DNA of 19,444 nt from Acidobacteriota bacterium (GTDB lineage: Bacteria > Acidobacteriota > HRBIN11). Where the stretch lies: contig JAUQPV010000019.1 in the NCBI GenBank assembly GCA_030550225.1, positions 1 through 19,444 of the forward strand. The letters are read 5' to 3'. The notes below the pieces were generated by a model. The model was not told the origin of the DNA. It saw only the letters and a program-made list of their open reading frames with translations, and did not search any database. Positions 1 to 7,655 of the stretch are shown piece after piece; within the stretch, counting starts at the first letter, position 1, and every line of letters starts with the position of its first letter. Position numbers and translations under genes: made by a program.

Positions 1-1
1 C

Positions 2-1444
2 CCGGCGGGCCTCTTCGTCGTCTTGGCCGCCGTCCTCCTGATCGTCGAGGCCTGGCGACCCGAATGGCTCCGGTGGCTGTACTATGGGGTCGTCCTCGGC
101 CTGATCGGTCTTATCTTTATCACATTCCGATTCCTCTTTAATCAGCGGTTCGTCGCCTTCGGAAACCGTCTCGTCTTGGACAACGTGACGCTCCTGACGC
201 TGATCATGTACGTCGTGGCGGCCGCCGTCGTCGTCATCGCCATGGGCCCCGTCTGGGAGGCCCAGTCGGAGCGGAGCGGCTCTTGGATGGGCCTCCTGCT
301 GATCACATTGGTCGGCATGGGGACGATGTCGGGGACGTCCGACGTGCTCGTCATTTTCATCGGCTTGGAGCTCCTCTCCCTGAGCCTGTACGTCCTCATC
401 GCTTACGAGAACCCGACCGAGCCGGCCTTAGAAAGCGCCCTCAAGTATTTTCTCCTGGGCGCCTTTGCGGCGGCCGTCTTTGCATACGGCATCGCCCTGA
501 TGTACGGGGCCGTCGGCTCGACGTCCCTGGTCGACCTGGCGGCTCGGCTCCCGAGTCTGCAGGGCACCCCTCGGGGATGGCTGGCCTATCTGGGCCTGGC
601 CCTGATGTTCGTCGGTCTGGCTTTTGAGGCCTCGGCCGTGCCCTTCCACATGTGGACACCCGACGTCTATCAGGGGGCTCCGACGCCGACGGTCGCCTAC
701 ATGTCGGTCGCCGTCAAAGCGGCCGCCTTTGGGGCCATGCTTCGGTTGTTTGGCGACATGGCGCAGGTTTTCCGCCGGACGACCGACGTCTGGGGCTGGG
801 GCCTGGCCGGCGTGGCCATCCTGACGATGGTCGTCGGCAACGTCCTGGCCCTTCGGCAAGACAACATCAAACGACTCCTGGCTTACTCGAGCATCGCCCA
901 TGCCGGCTACATCCTGATCGGCCTGACGGCGGCCGGGGACGCCGCCCGGGAGTCCGTCTTGCTGTACTTGCTGGCTTACCTGTTCATGAACATGGGGGCC
1001 TTCTTGGTCGTGGCGGCTCTGGAGGCGTGGGGCGTCGAGCCGACGCTGGAGCGGTACCGGAGCCTCGGGTATCGCCATCCCGGTTGGGCCCTCGGTCTGA
1101 CGGTCTTCCTGCTGGCCCTGGCGGGGATTCCCCCGACGGCCGGGTTCGTGGCCAAGCTATGGGTCTTCCGGGCGGCCTTCCAGTCGGGCTGGCCCAGTTT
1201 GGTCATCGTCGGCGTCCTCACGAGCTTGATCGCCGCCTACTACTACTTCCGGGTCGTATGGACGATGTTCGAACCCCCGACGGCCGACGTGCGGCGGGCC
1301 TGGAAGCAGGCACCGGCCGAGCCTGCCGTCCCCCTGGTGGGCTTCGCCCTGGCGGTGGCCCTATGTCTGTTTTTTACCCTGCAGGTCGGCGTCCTGCCCA
1401 ACCGCTTTGCCTATCTCGTGCGCATCGCCTTTGCCTCTTTTTAA
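2..1444 (+). CDS. nuoN: NADH-quinone oxidoreductase subunit N (complex I antiporter-like subunit), 5' end cut by window
   Basis: This is the membrane-arm, proton-translocating subunit N of respiratory complex I. The open frame runs off the left edge; 480 residues are visible against about 485 for the family, so only a short N-terminus is missing. The first possible internal start is TTG at 23, but the frame continues upstream as hydrophobic residues typical of helix 1. Numbering from the TTG, it has many hydrophobic helices and the key charged residues of this antiporter-like family: the glutamate in GLELLSLSLY (E116), lysine in ALKYFLLGAF (K141), lysine in VAVKAAAFGA (K232), lysine in NIKRLLAYSS (K283) and lysine in FVAKLWVF (K378). 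The PDVYQGAPTPTVAYMS stretch is characteristic of NuoN rather than NuoL or NuoM. It probably ends a nuo operon lying upstream. Family assignment is secure. Confidence 0.95.
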   Translation, partial: PAGLFVVLAAVLLIVEAWRPEWLRWLYYGVVLGLIGLIFITFRFLFNQRFVAFGNRLVLDNVTLLTLIMYVVAAAVVVIAMGPVWEAQSERSGSWMGLLLITLVGMGTMSGTSDVLVIFIGLELLSLSLYVLIAYENPTEPALESALKYFLLGAFAAAVFAYGIALMYGAVGSTSLVDLAARLPSLQGTPRGWLAYLGLALMFVGLAFEASAVPFHMWTPDVYQGAPTPTVAYMSVAVKAAAFGAMLRLFGDMAQVFRRTTDVWGWGLAGVAILTMVVGNVLALRQDNIKRLLAYSSIAHAGYILIGLTAAGDAARESVLLYLLAYLFMNMGAFLVVAALEAWGVEPTLERYRSLGYRHPGWALGLTVFLLALAGIPPTAGFVAKLWVFRAAFQSGWPSLVIVGVLTSLIAAYYYFRVVWTMFEPPTADVRRAWKQAPAEPAVPLVGFALAVALCLFFTLQVGVLPNRFAYLVRIAFASF

Positions 1445-1471
1445 CACGTCGGACCAAGCATCTCCCGATTC

Positions 1472-1479
1472 GGAGGTGA
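1472..1479 (+). promoter_or_regulatory. Shine-Dalgarno site of the cyclophilin gene
   Basis: GGAGGTGA lies 3 nt before the ATG at 1483, with its GGAGG core 6 nt away. This favours the first ATG over the in-frame ATG three codons later. It is one of the strongest ribosome binding sites in the window. Confidence 0.7.
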
Positions 1480-1482
1480 GTC

Positions 1483-2061
1483 ATGAGGTCGATGGGCATG
1501 GCTCTGCTGGTCTTGCTCTGGGGCGCCCTGGTCGGTGCCGAGAACCCGAAGGTCGTGCTGGAGACGACGATGGGGCGGATCGTCCTGGAGCTATATCCCG
1601 ACAAGGCACCCAAGACGGTGGCCAATTTTCTCACATATGTGGATGAGGGATTTTACGACGGTACCATCTTTCACAGGGTCATCCCGGGCTTTGTCCTTCA
1701 GGGCGGCGGATACACGGCCGACTTTCGGCAAAAGCCGACCCGCCCCCCGATCCCCAACGAGGCGGACAACGGCCTTTCGAACCTCCGGGGGACGATCGCC
1801 ATGGCGCGCACGGCCGACCCCCACAGTGCGACAAGTCAATTTTTTATCAACCTGGTCGACAACAAGCGATTAGACCATACGGGGAAAGGTGACAGTCAAG
1901 CCTGGGGTTATGCGGTGTTCGGCAAAGTCGTCGAGGGGATGGACGTCGTGGACAAAATCGCCCGGGTCCGGACGGGTCCCCGGGGCCCCTTCCCTTCCGA
2001 TTGTCCCCTCGAGACGGTCCTCATCCGACGGGCGAAGCGGATGACCGACCAAAACAAGTAG
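1483..2061 (+). CDS. Cyclophilin-type peptidyl-prolyl cis-trans isomerase, probably exported
   Basis: This enzyme catalyses cis-trans isomerisation of X-proline bonds. Residues 1-19 form a short hydrophobic signal peptide with a likely cut after LVGA, so a periplasmic or extracytoplasmic location is inferred. The mature part is a single cyclophilin domain. The catalytic arginine is in FHRVIPGF (about R65), the substrate-pocket residues in VLQGGG, MART and SQFFIN, and the LDH/GYAVFGKVVEGMDVVDKI segment resembles bacterial PpiA/PpiB more than eukaryotic cyclophilin A. The ATG at 1483 is supported by GGAGGTGA at 1472-1479; a second in-frame ATG three codons later is less well placed. It lies 38 nt downstream of nuoN and may be co-transcribed with it, although no functional link is implied. 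Whether it is lipid-anchored or soluble cannot be told; the signal lacks a lipobox cysteine. Confidence 0.93.
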   Translation: MRSMGMALLVLLWGALVGAENPKVVLETTMGRIVLELYPDKAPKTVANFLTYVDEGFYDGTIFHRVIPGFVLQGGGYTADFRQKPTRPPIPNEADNGLSNLRGTIAMARTADPHSATSQFFINLVDNKRLDHTGKGDSQAWGYAVFGKVVEGMDVVDKIARVRTGPRGPFPSDCPLETVLIRRAKRMTDQNK

Positions 2062-2101
2062 GCCCTTCTCCCTGGTCTCCGGAAAAGAATCCCCAGACCC
2101 C

Positions 2102-2122
2102 GGCCCCCGGGTCCTTGGGGCC
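2102..2122. terminator. Weak hairpin between convergent genes
   Basis: GGCCCC (2102-2107) can pair with GGGGCC (2117-2122) across a 9-nt loop. It sits in the 69-nt gap between the stop of the plus-strand isomerase gene and the stop of minus-strand cheB, where a bidirectional terminator would be expected. There is no T tract on either side, so Rho-independent termination is doubtful. Confidence 0.25.
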
Positions 2123-2130
2123 CCATCTTG

Positions 2131-3216
2131 TCATGCCTTGCGGCGGCGTTGGAGCCAGGCCTGGATGGCCTCAGGGATGCGATCGAGGGGAAGCGACTCG
2201 TCGGCCAGGCCAGCCTCGATGACGGCTCGGGGCATTCCGTAGACGGCGGCCGTCTCCTCGTGTTCGACGATGATGCGGCCCCCGACGGCCTTGACGGCGG
2301 CGGCGCCCTGCAGACCGTCGTCGCCCATGCCGGTCAGGACGAGGCCCAGGACGGCTGTCCCGCAGGCCTCGGCCGCCGATCGAAACAGCCGGTCTACGGA
2401 GGGCACGTACCTCTCTCGCCCGTCCGGTAGTCGGAGCCGAATGCGGAGCTCGCCGCGGGCCAGGCGGACTTCCATGTGGTGGCCGCCGGGGGCGACGTAC
2501 ACGAAGCCGGGCCGGACGACCTCGTCGTCCCCGGCTTCCCGGACCCGCAAGCCGGCGAGCTGGTCCAGCCGTTGAGCGAACATCGCCGTGAAGACGGGCG
2601 GCATGTGTTGAGCGATCAGGAGGGCCGCCGGGAGGTCGTTCGGAAGTCTCTGCAGGAGGTGGCGGATGGCCTGCGGCCCGCCTGTAGAGGCGCCGATCAC
2701 GACGATGTCCGAGGGGACCGGCCGGGCTTCCCAGAGGGGACTCGGCTTCCGGTGAACCGGCCGGGCCGGCGTCTCCGAGGGCAGGGGCCCGGCGGCCGGT
2801 CGGAGCTTGCCCTGGGCGGCGACCCGGACCTTGGCGATGAGTTGTTCCTGAATCGTCGGGAGTCGGGGTGAGATGGGACCGCCGGGCTTGGCGATGAAGT
2901 CGAGGGCCCCCATCTCGAGGGCCCGGAGGACGTTTTCGTCGGCCTCGTATGCACTGATGACGATGACGGGCTTGGGCCGCTGGGCCATGAGCCATCGAAG
3001 GAAGGTAAAGCCGTCCATATTCGGCATTTCCAGGTCCAGGGTGATGACGTCGGGGTCGTGTTCGAGGACCTTCTTGATGGCATGCTGGCCGTCGTATGCC
3101 GTATCGACGACCTCGATGTCAGGGTCGGACGACAGCATACGGGTAATCGTCCGTCGGTTGTAAGCCGAATCGTCGACGACGAGGACTCGAATCTTCTTCG
3201 GCTTCGGCGGCCGCAT
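2131..3216 (-). CDS. cheB: Chemotaxis protein-glutamate methylesterase/deamidase CheB
   Basis: CheB removes methyl groups from, and deamidates, chemoreceptor glutamate residues and is activated by CheA phosphorylation. The 361-residue product has the standard two domains. The N-terminal receiver (about 8-125) has acidic pocket D15/D16, phospho-acceptor D61 in ITLDLEMP and K110 in FIAKPGG. After a proline-rich linker comes the methylesterase domain (about 168-355) with catalytic serine S177 in GASTGG, histidine H204 in AQHMPP and aspartate D300 in TGMGDDG. All catalytic residues are present, so it should be active. The ATG at 3216 has AAGGAG 11 nt upstream. It lies 134 nt downstream of cheR, from which it is separated by a possible terminator. 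Its presence implies methylated receptors somewhere in the genome, although none is in this window. Confidence 0.96.
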   Translation of the reverse strand: MRPPKPKKIRVLVVDDSAYNRRTITRMLSSDPDIEVVDTAYDGQHAIKKVLEHDPDVITLDLEMPNMDGFTFLRWLMAQRPKPVIVISAYEADENVLRALEMGALDFIAKPGGPISPRLPTIQEQLIAKVRVAAQGKLRPAAGPLPSETPARPVHRKPSPLWEARPVPSDIVVIGASTGGPQAIRHLLQRLPNDLPAALLIAQHMPPVFTAMFAQRLDQLAGLRVREAGDDEVVRPGFVYVAPGGHHMEVRLARGELRIRLRLPDGRERYVPSVDRLFRSAAEACGTAVLGLVLTGMGDDGLQGAAAVKAVGGRIIVEHEETAAVYGMPRAVIEAGLADESLPLDRIPEAIQAWLQRRRKA

Positions 3217-3227
3217 CGGTCAGGTGT

Positions 3228-3233
3228 CTCCTT
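3228..3233 (-). promoter_or_regulatory. Shine-Dalgarno site of cheB
   Basis: On the minus strand AAGGAG occurs 11 nt before the cheB ATG at 3216. Spacing is slightly long but acceptable, and no better in-frame start is nearby. Confidence 0.5.
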
Positions 3234-3328
3234 ACAGACAGAGGGTCTCCGGTCCCGGGGGCCGGCTTCGGTGTTGGATGCCGTGTCGGTTGTCCGGTGG
3301 TCGGGGGCCACGCATCGCCTGAACCCCC

Positions 3329-3347
3329 TAAAAACCCGGCACCCGGG
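3329..3347 (-). terminator. Short GC hairpin plus T-run just after cheR
   Basis: On the minus strand, starting 3 nt after the cheR stop codon, CCCGG-GTG-CCGGG forms a perfect 5-bp GC stem with a 3-nt loop and is followed directly by TTTTTA. This is the clearest intrinsic terminator form in the window, although the stem is short. It would end or attenuate the transcript between cheR and cheB. Confidence 0.5.
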
Positions 3348-3350
3348 ACC

Positions 3351-4232
3351 TCACTTCCGATACACCATGTCATTTCGAAAATGGACGAGTTGGAACCGAC
3401 TGTCCAGTCCCAGAAGGGACTCGGAGTGCCCCAGGAGCAGGAAGCCGCCGGGGCGGAGGCGCTCGTAGAAATTGTGGATGGCCCGTTTTTTCGCCTCGGT
3501 ATCGAAGTAGATCAGGACGTTGCGGCAGAAGATGACGTCCAGCCAGCCGTACAGGGCCAGGCTCGATGAGTCGAGGAGGTTTACGCGTCCGAACAAGACC
3601 ATCTGGCGGATTTCGTCCCGGATGCGGAGCTTGCCGTCGGGGGTCGGCTCAAAGTACTGCCGGACGTAGACCTCGTATTCGGGTTCCATGTCCCGGAACG
3701 AGCCGCTCCCGTAAACGCCCTGACGGGCGACCTGGAGGGCTCGACTCGAGATGTCGCTGGCGAAGATAAAGACTTGCCAGCCCGTCAAGGCCGGGAGGCC
3801 CCGGAGGAGCATGGCGATCGAGTAGGGCTCCTCGCCGGTCGAACAGCCGGCGCTCCAGATGCGGAGGACGCGGGCGGGCTCGGCCCGCCGTTCCTGGACC
3901 AGGAGGGGGACGATCTCCTCGACGAAGCACCGCAGTTGGCGTTTTTCCCGGAAGAAGTAGGTCTCGTGGGTCGTCACCAGGTCGATGAGCTGGTCCATCT
4001 CTCGTTCCCGGTCGGGGTGATACAGGAGGTGGTAGTAGTAGCGTTCCAGGGAGGGCAGACCGAGGGCCCGCATGCGATGGACGAGCCGCCGCTGAAGGAC
4101 GAAGCGGGACTCCTTGTCGAAGCGGATGCCCGTATGCTGGTAGATCAAGTCCACGAAGGCGTAGAACAGGTCGTCGTTCAGGATCTCACCGGTCCACGAG
4201 GCGTCCAAGGGCGGGTATCGCATGAATTTCAT
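3351..4232 (-). CDS. cheR: Chemoreceptor glutamate methyltransferase CheR
   Basis: CheR transfers methyl groups from S-adenosylmethionine to receptor glutamates and opposes CheB. The 293-residue product has the usual N-terminal helical domain (about 20-80) and the Rossmann methyltransferase domain (about 85-290). Visible motifs are TTHETYFFRE (88-96), the SAM-binding WSAGCSTGEEPYS (126-138), acidic D160 in FASDIS, CRNVLIYF (236-243) and GHSESL (268-273). There is no TPR or other C-terminal extension, so it is a plain CheR. The ATG at 4232 is the first start after an in-frame stop; a second ATG three codons later is possible, and neither has a clear ribosome binding site. It follows the HEAT-repeat gene by 96 nt and precedes cheB. 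Confidence 0.96.
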   Translation of the reverse strand: MKFMRYPPLDASWTGEILNDDLFYAFVDLIYQHTGIRFDKESRFVLQRRLVHRMRALGLPSLERYYYHLLYHPDREREMDQLIDLVTTHETYFFREKRQLRCFVEEIVPLLVQERRAEPARVLRIWSAGCSTGEEPYSIAMLLRGLPALTGWQVFIFASDISSRALQVARQGVYGSGSFRDMEPEYEVYVRQYFEPTPDGKLRIRDEIRQMVLFGRVNLLDSSSLALYGWLDVIFCRNVLIYFDTEAKKRAIHNFYERLRPGGFLLLGHSESLLGLDSRFQLVHFRNDMVYRK

Positions 4233-4328
4233 CCATCATGACGAATGACGGGTACCAAGAGACGGGCCCCGATCCTGGGCACGTGGGCAGATAAGCCAAT
4301 GGACAGAAGGCGGACCCCATGCGCATCT

Positions 4329-6527
4329 TCACGGACCGAGGGGTTCGGTGAAGAAGGCGGCCCACTGCCGGAGCCGACTGGGGCCGTGTCGGTCCAGGGT
4401 CGCCCGCCAGGCGGGTCGCGTCTGACAGATTTCGATCCACTGGGGCCAGGTCTCTTCGAGGTACAGCCACGGTCGGGCCCATTCGGGGACGTCGGGGAGG
4501 TCCAGATGGGCGAGGACGGTCATCCACTCGGGCGGAGATAGCCATTGCTCGATAGGCGGCACCGTCTCGGCTAGCCAGGCATGGAACCGCTGAGGTGCCA
4601 GGACGGCCATCGTCGTTAAGATCCGGACCTTCAGACTGGCTTCCATCTGGGGGTCGAACCGCTGGCGGGCGAACTCAAAGGCGGCCTCGGCTTGGCGCCG
4701 CATGGCGGCCAGGCCCTCGAGGATCATCCGCCGGTGAATCAAGTCCCGATGGTCGTACTCCTGGCGGTAGAACGCCAAGACCTCGGGGACGTCAAGCCGA
4801 CCGGCGTGGCGCAAGATCTCCAGCCGCAAGGGGAACTCGGCGTGGGCGTAATGGGCTTCTAAGATCGGAAAGGCCGCCGGGTGGCCTGACCCGGCGAGCC
4901 GACGGACGGAGGCGACCTGCCCCCAGAGGTCCGACCCGGCCAGTGTCGCCCGGAGGACGTCGATGAGGTCGGGCGCGTCGTCGGGATAAGCCAGGATGGC
5001 CCGCTCTCGGACGGCCGTAGATTCGTCCGTCAGGGCCATCCGCAGGAGGCGGTCGCTCACGTCCCGGGGAAGGAGGGGCCGGTCGGCCCGCGTCGCATCT
5101 TCCAGGACCCGAAGGCGGACCCAGGGTGCCGGGTCTTGCATCCATGCGACAGCCCGCCGGCAGAACTCGTCGGGGTCCAGGGCGGACCAGACGTCCACGG
5201 CGGCCGCCCGGCGCCAGGCCTGGGGGTCCTCGGTCCAGGCGGCTGTCCATCGGAGGAGCTCGGCGGCCCGGTCGGGCTCGGCCTGCTGTTCGGCCAGCCA
5301 GGCCCAGACGGTGTCTTGGAGCTCCGGCGATTCCAGGGGCCAGGTGGATTCAAGCCAGACCCGGACTTCGGGCCAGGGGGCCTGCCGGAGAACGGCTTGC
5401 AGAGCGAATGCCCGGGTCTCCGGTGCCAGCCGGTCCCATCGGCCCAATACAGCGGTCCGGACGGTGGCATCCTCTAAAAGGGGCGCCTGCCAGTAGAGCC
5501 AGGCGTGGAGGGCCTCCGGGCGTTCGAGGCGGTCCCATATCGAGCGCCATCGAGCCGGAGTTAGGGGCGGGAGCCACGGCAGGACCGTCGAGACCCGTTC
5601 CGACTCGAGGGGGTCGTCCAGTCGCTCCAGGAGGGATTCCCCAAATTCGGGTCGCTGAAAGACGGCGGCCCAAAACTCGGCACTCCGGGCGACCTCTTCG
5701 GAGCCGTGGGCGAGCCAATCCCGCCAGGGCAGGGCGTCCAGGGCGTCGGTCGGGGGTGCCACCCGGGCGAGCCATTCGTGGAATTGGCGGACGTACTGGC
5801 GGAGCCATTCGTCCTTCCAGAGGACGGAAAACCACCGGAGGGTCCCCCGGAGGACGTTGTCCGCTAAGTCGGGCCGTCGGAGGGCCTCGACGGCGAGGGC
5901 TACGGCCCGGGCGTCAAAGAAGTGACCCAGCGTCTGGAGAGCCGGCAGGTACAGCAGGGAGTCTTGGAGAAAAGAGGGCCACGCGTCCAAGACGTCGGGG
6001 TGGCCGATCTGGCCCAGGGCTTGGACGGTCTGGTAGCGGACCCAGGGATCCTCCGAGTCCAGAAGGGCCCAAAGGGCCGGGACGGCCGAGGCGAGGCCCA
6101 GGCGGCCGATAGACTCGATGGCTGTCGTCACGACATTGGGGTTCGGGTCGTTCAGGCGTCTCTGGAGATCCGGCAAGAGGTCAGCGTTCCGGGCCGTCCG
6201 GGCCAGTTGGACGGCAAAGAGACGGACATCCGGGTGCGGCGATTCCATCAGATGCCGGAGGACGTCCGGGATGTAGCGACTATGGGTCGTCAAGATTTGA
6301 AGGGCCGTGTTCCGTCGGTTGGCATGCTCGTCGTCTTGCAAGGCGTCGACGAGGATTTGGGTCAGACGGGGGTGGTACAGTCGGGTCAGCCAGGCGGCGA
6401 GCTGGCTTCGGAACTGCCAGTCCTCTGAGTCCAGGGCCTCGTAGAGGACAAGCCACACCGAGTCGGCCCACGCCGTCGGCGGGCCTTGAGACTCCCACCA
6501 TTCCATACGTTCCCATTCGGGTTTCAT
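4329..6527 (-). CDS. Large HEAT-repeat scaffold protein of the chemosensory cluster
   Basis: This 732-residue cytoplasmic-looking protein has no signal peptide or membrane helix. HEAT-like helical repeats are clearest in the N-terminal third (about residues 30-215), for example the units around DPNPNVVTTAIESIGRLG and DSEDPWVRYQTVQALGQIG, each with the DP.V...A...LG pattern. Weaker units recur around DPAPWVRLRVLED and STAVRERAILAY in the second half, so most of the chain is probably one alpha-solenoid. Such proteins act as protein-binding scaffolds; no catalytic motif is visible. Its ATG overlaps the stop of the upstream zinc-ribbon gene by ATGA, indicating translational coupling and probable partnership. 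From memory, a HEAT-repeat protein (Cpc7) is tied to the Myxococcus Che7 pathway, which gives a precedent for this pairing. The partner and exact function here are unknown. Confidence 0.85.
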   Translation of the reverse strand: MKPEWERMEWWESQGPPTAWADSVWLVLYEALDSEDWQFRSQLAAWLTRLYHPRLTQILVDALQDDEHANRRNTALQILTTHSRYIPDVLRHLMESPHPDVRLFAVQLARTARNADLLPDLQRRLNDPNPNVVTTAIESIGRLGLASAVPALWALLDSEDPWVRYQTVQALGQIGHPDVLDAWPSFLQDSLLYLPALQTLGHFFDARAVALAVEALRRPDLADNVLRGTLRWFSVLWKDEWLRQYVRQFHEWLARVAPPTDALDALPWRDWLAHGSEEVARSAEFWAAVFQRPEFGESLLERLDDPLESERVSTVLPWLPPLTPARWRSIWDRLERPEALHAWLYWQAPLLEDATVRTAVLGRWDRLAPETRAFALQAVLRQAPWPEVRVWLESTWPLESPELQDTVWAWLAEQQAEPDRAAELLRWTAAWTEDPQAWRRAAAVDVWSALDPDEFCRRAVAWMQDPAPWVRLRVLEDATRADRPLLPRDVSDRLLRMALTDESTAVRERAILAYPDDAPDLIDVLRATLAGSDLWGQVASVRRLAGSGHPAAFPILEAHYAHAEFPLRLEILRHAGRLDVPEVLAFYRQEYDHRDLIHRRMILEGLAAMRRQAEAAFEFARQRFDPQMEASLKVRILTTMAVLAPQRFHAWLAETVPPIEQWLSPPEWMTVLAHLDLPDVPEWARPWLYLEETWPQWIEICQTRPAWRATLDRHGPSRLRQWAAFFTEPLGP

Positions 6528-7435
6528 ACTTCGACGTCCTTGAAGAAATTCTGGACCTGACCGGACTGCTCGATTTCTCGAAGAAACTGTTCAAAGTAAT
6601 CGTGGCGTTCCCATATCCGGGGGTCGACTCGACGCCGGTAATAGGCGTGGAACTCGGCGATCTCCCGACCCAGGGCCGAGCGCAGGTCGCCGGCCGCCAA
6701 GGCCGCCCGGACCCGGTCCATGTGATACAGGATGAAGTCGGTCAGGAGGAGCCGAGCCAGACGGCGGGCCTCTTCCTCGTCGCGGACCGTCGTCTCGGAC
6801 TCGCCGGCCGGGGAGCGTCGGAGCAGACGTTGAACGACCTCTTGGAAGCGGGGGATGGGGACGTCAGGCTCGATATACTCGTCAGCCCCATGGAATTGGA
6901 CCGGCGGCCGGCGGTAGCGGCCCGGGTGGGTCAGCGAGGCCAACAAGATGACCGGCAAGTCCCGTAGGGTCCCGTCCCGGCGGACCCGTTCGATGACCTC
7001 ATAGCCCATCAGGCCGGGGAGCCACGCCTCGACGACGACCAAGTCCGGAGGACTTCGGCGGACCGCCTCCCAGAGGGACAGGCCGTCCGTGAAGATTTCC
7101 ACGTCGGCCCCCATTTCCTGGACGAGGGGAGCCGTCAAGCGTTGAGCGACGCCCAGGTCGGCTGTCCCCATGTAGCAGAGGAAGGTCCGGACGGTCGCCG
7201 CCTTCGGGCGCATATAGTGCACGACTTCCTGAAATCGGACCGGGGGTTCGGCTTCAGGTCGTCGGATGACCAGGACGTGACGACACACGGGGCATACCAG
7301 ACGGACCCCCGCCGCCTGGGGTCGCCAGGGAATCCGCAGGCGCCGACCGCATCCGGTACATGTGACGGCGATCCGACCGGGGGACTCCATATCCCGTGGG
7401 TCCGATGGTTCAGGTACCCGTTCACGTGTCGTCAT
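6524..7435 (-). CDS. Zinc-ribbon, degenerate receiver (pseudo-receiver) protein with C-terminal helical module
   Basis: This 303-residue protein has three parts. Residues 22-55 form a zinc ribbon with CTGC (C26, C29) and CPVC (C48, C51). Residues about 80-205 match a response-regulator receiver fold (DLVVVEAWLPGLMGYEVIER, then DLPVILLAS), but the phospho-acceptor aspartate is glutamate E136, the N-terminal acidic pair is missing, and the conserved lysine is replaced in YIEPDVP. It therefore cannot be phosphorylated normally and may be locked in one state. Residues about 221-290 form a helical module also present in the GAF protein encoded at 15697-16785. The start is uncertain: ATG at 7435 or ATG at 7390 (residue 16), neither with a clear ribosome binding site. 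It is coupled by ATGA to the HEAT-repeat gene. The upstream gap contains inverted repeats. Confidence 0.8.
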   Translation of the reverse strand: MTTRERVPEPSDPRDMESPGRIAVTCTGCGRRLRIPWRPQAAGVRLVCPVCRHVLVIRRPEAEPPVRFQEVVHYMRPKAATVRTFLCYMGTADLGVAQRLTAPLVQEMGADVEIFTDGLSLWEAVRRSPPDLVVVEAWLPGLMGYEVIERVRRDGTLRDLPVILLASLTHPGRYRRPPVQFHGADEYIEPDVPIPRFQEVVQRLLRRSPAGESETTVRDEEEARRLARLLLTDFILYHMDRVRAALAAGDLRSALGREIAEFHAYYRRRVDPRIWERHDYFEQFLREIEQSGQVQNFFKDVEV

Positions 7436-7462
7436 ACGGATTTTTCATACTTATGCAAGAGA

Positions 7463-7569
7463 GGATTGCGAATTGCGGATTGCGAATTACAAGTTGTAGA
7501 TGGGGATACGCCTCGGCCCCCTGGTCACATCCCTGGATTTCCCGATTCGCAATCCGAAATTCGCAATTC
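7463..7569. repeat. Intergenic word-repeat inverted element A (ggattgcgaat family)
   Basis: The 12-mer ggattgcgaatt occurs twice in direct orientation (7463-7474 and 7477-7488). The 25-nt block 7463-7487 is inverted at 7545-7569 with 23 of 25 positions complementary, including an exact 11-bp core at 7545-7555. The loop is about 57 nt. The element fills most of the 220-nt gap (7436-7655) between the ExeA-type ATPase gene and the zinc-ribbon gene and is markedly more AT-rich than its surroundings. No T-run follows, so it is not an ordinary terminator. The rest of the gap shows no gene. Confidence 0.8.
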
Positions 7570-7655
7570 ACAATTCTCCTGACATCCGACCTCCAGAAAC
7601 GAATGTCGATCTCCTGAGACCCGACACTTGGCCCCCAGACCTTATTTCTGGCGGA

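Noticed and set aside
4329..6527. Long plus-strand open frames opposite the HEAT-repeat gene (for example 5126-6112)
   Set aside because: They are proline/arginine/glycine-rich shadows produced by the high GC content; the minus-strand frame has clear HEAT periodicity.
7463..7569. Rho-independent terminator or insertion-sequence ends
   Set aside because: The loop is long, no T-run follows, and no transposase or target-site duplication is visible.
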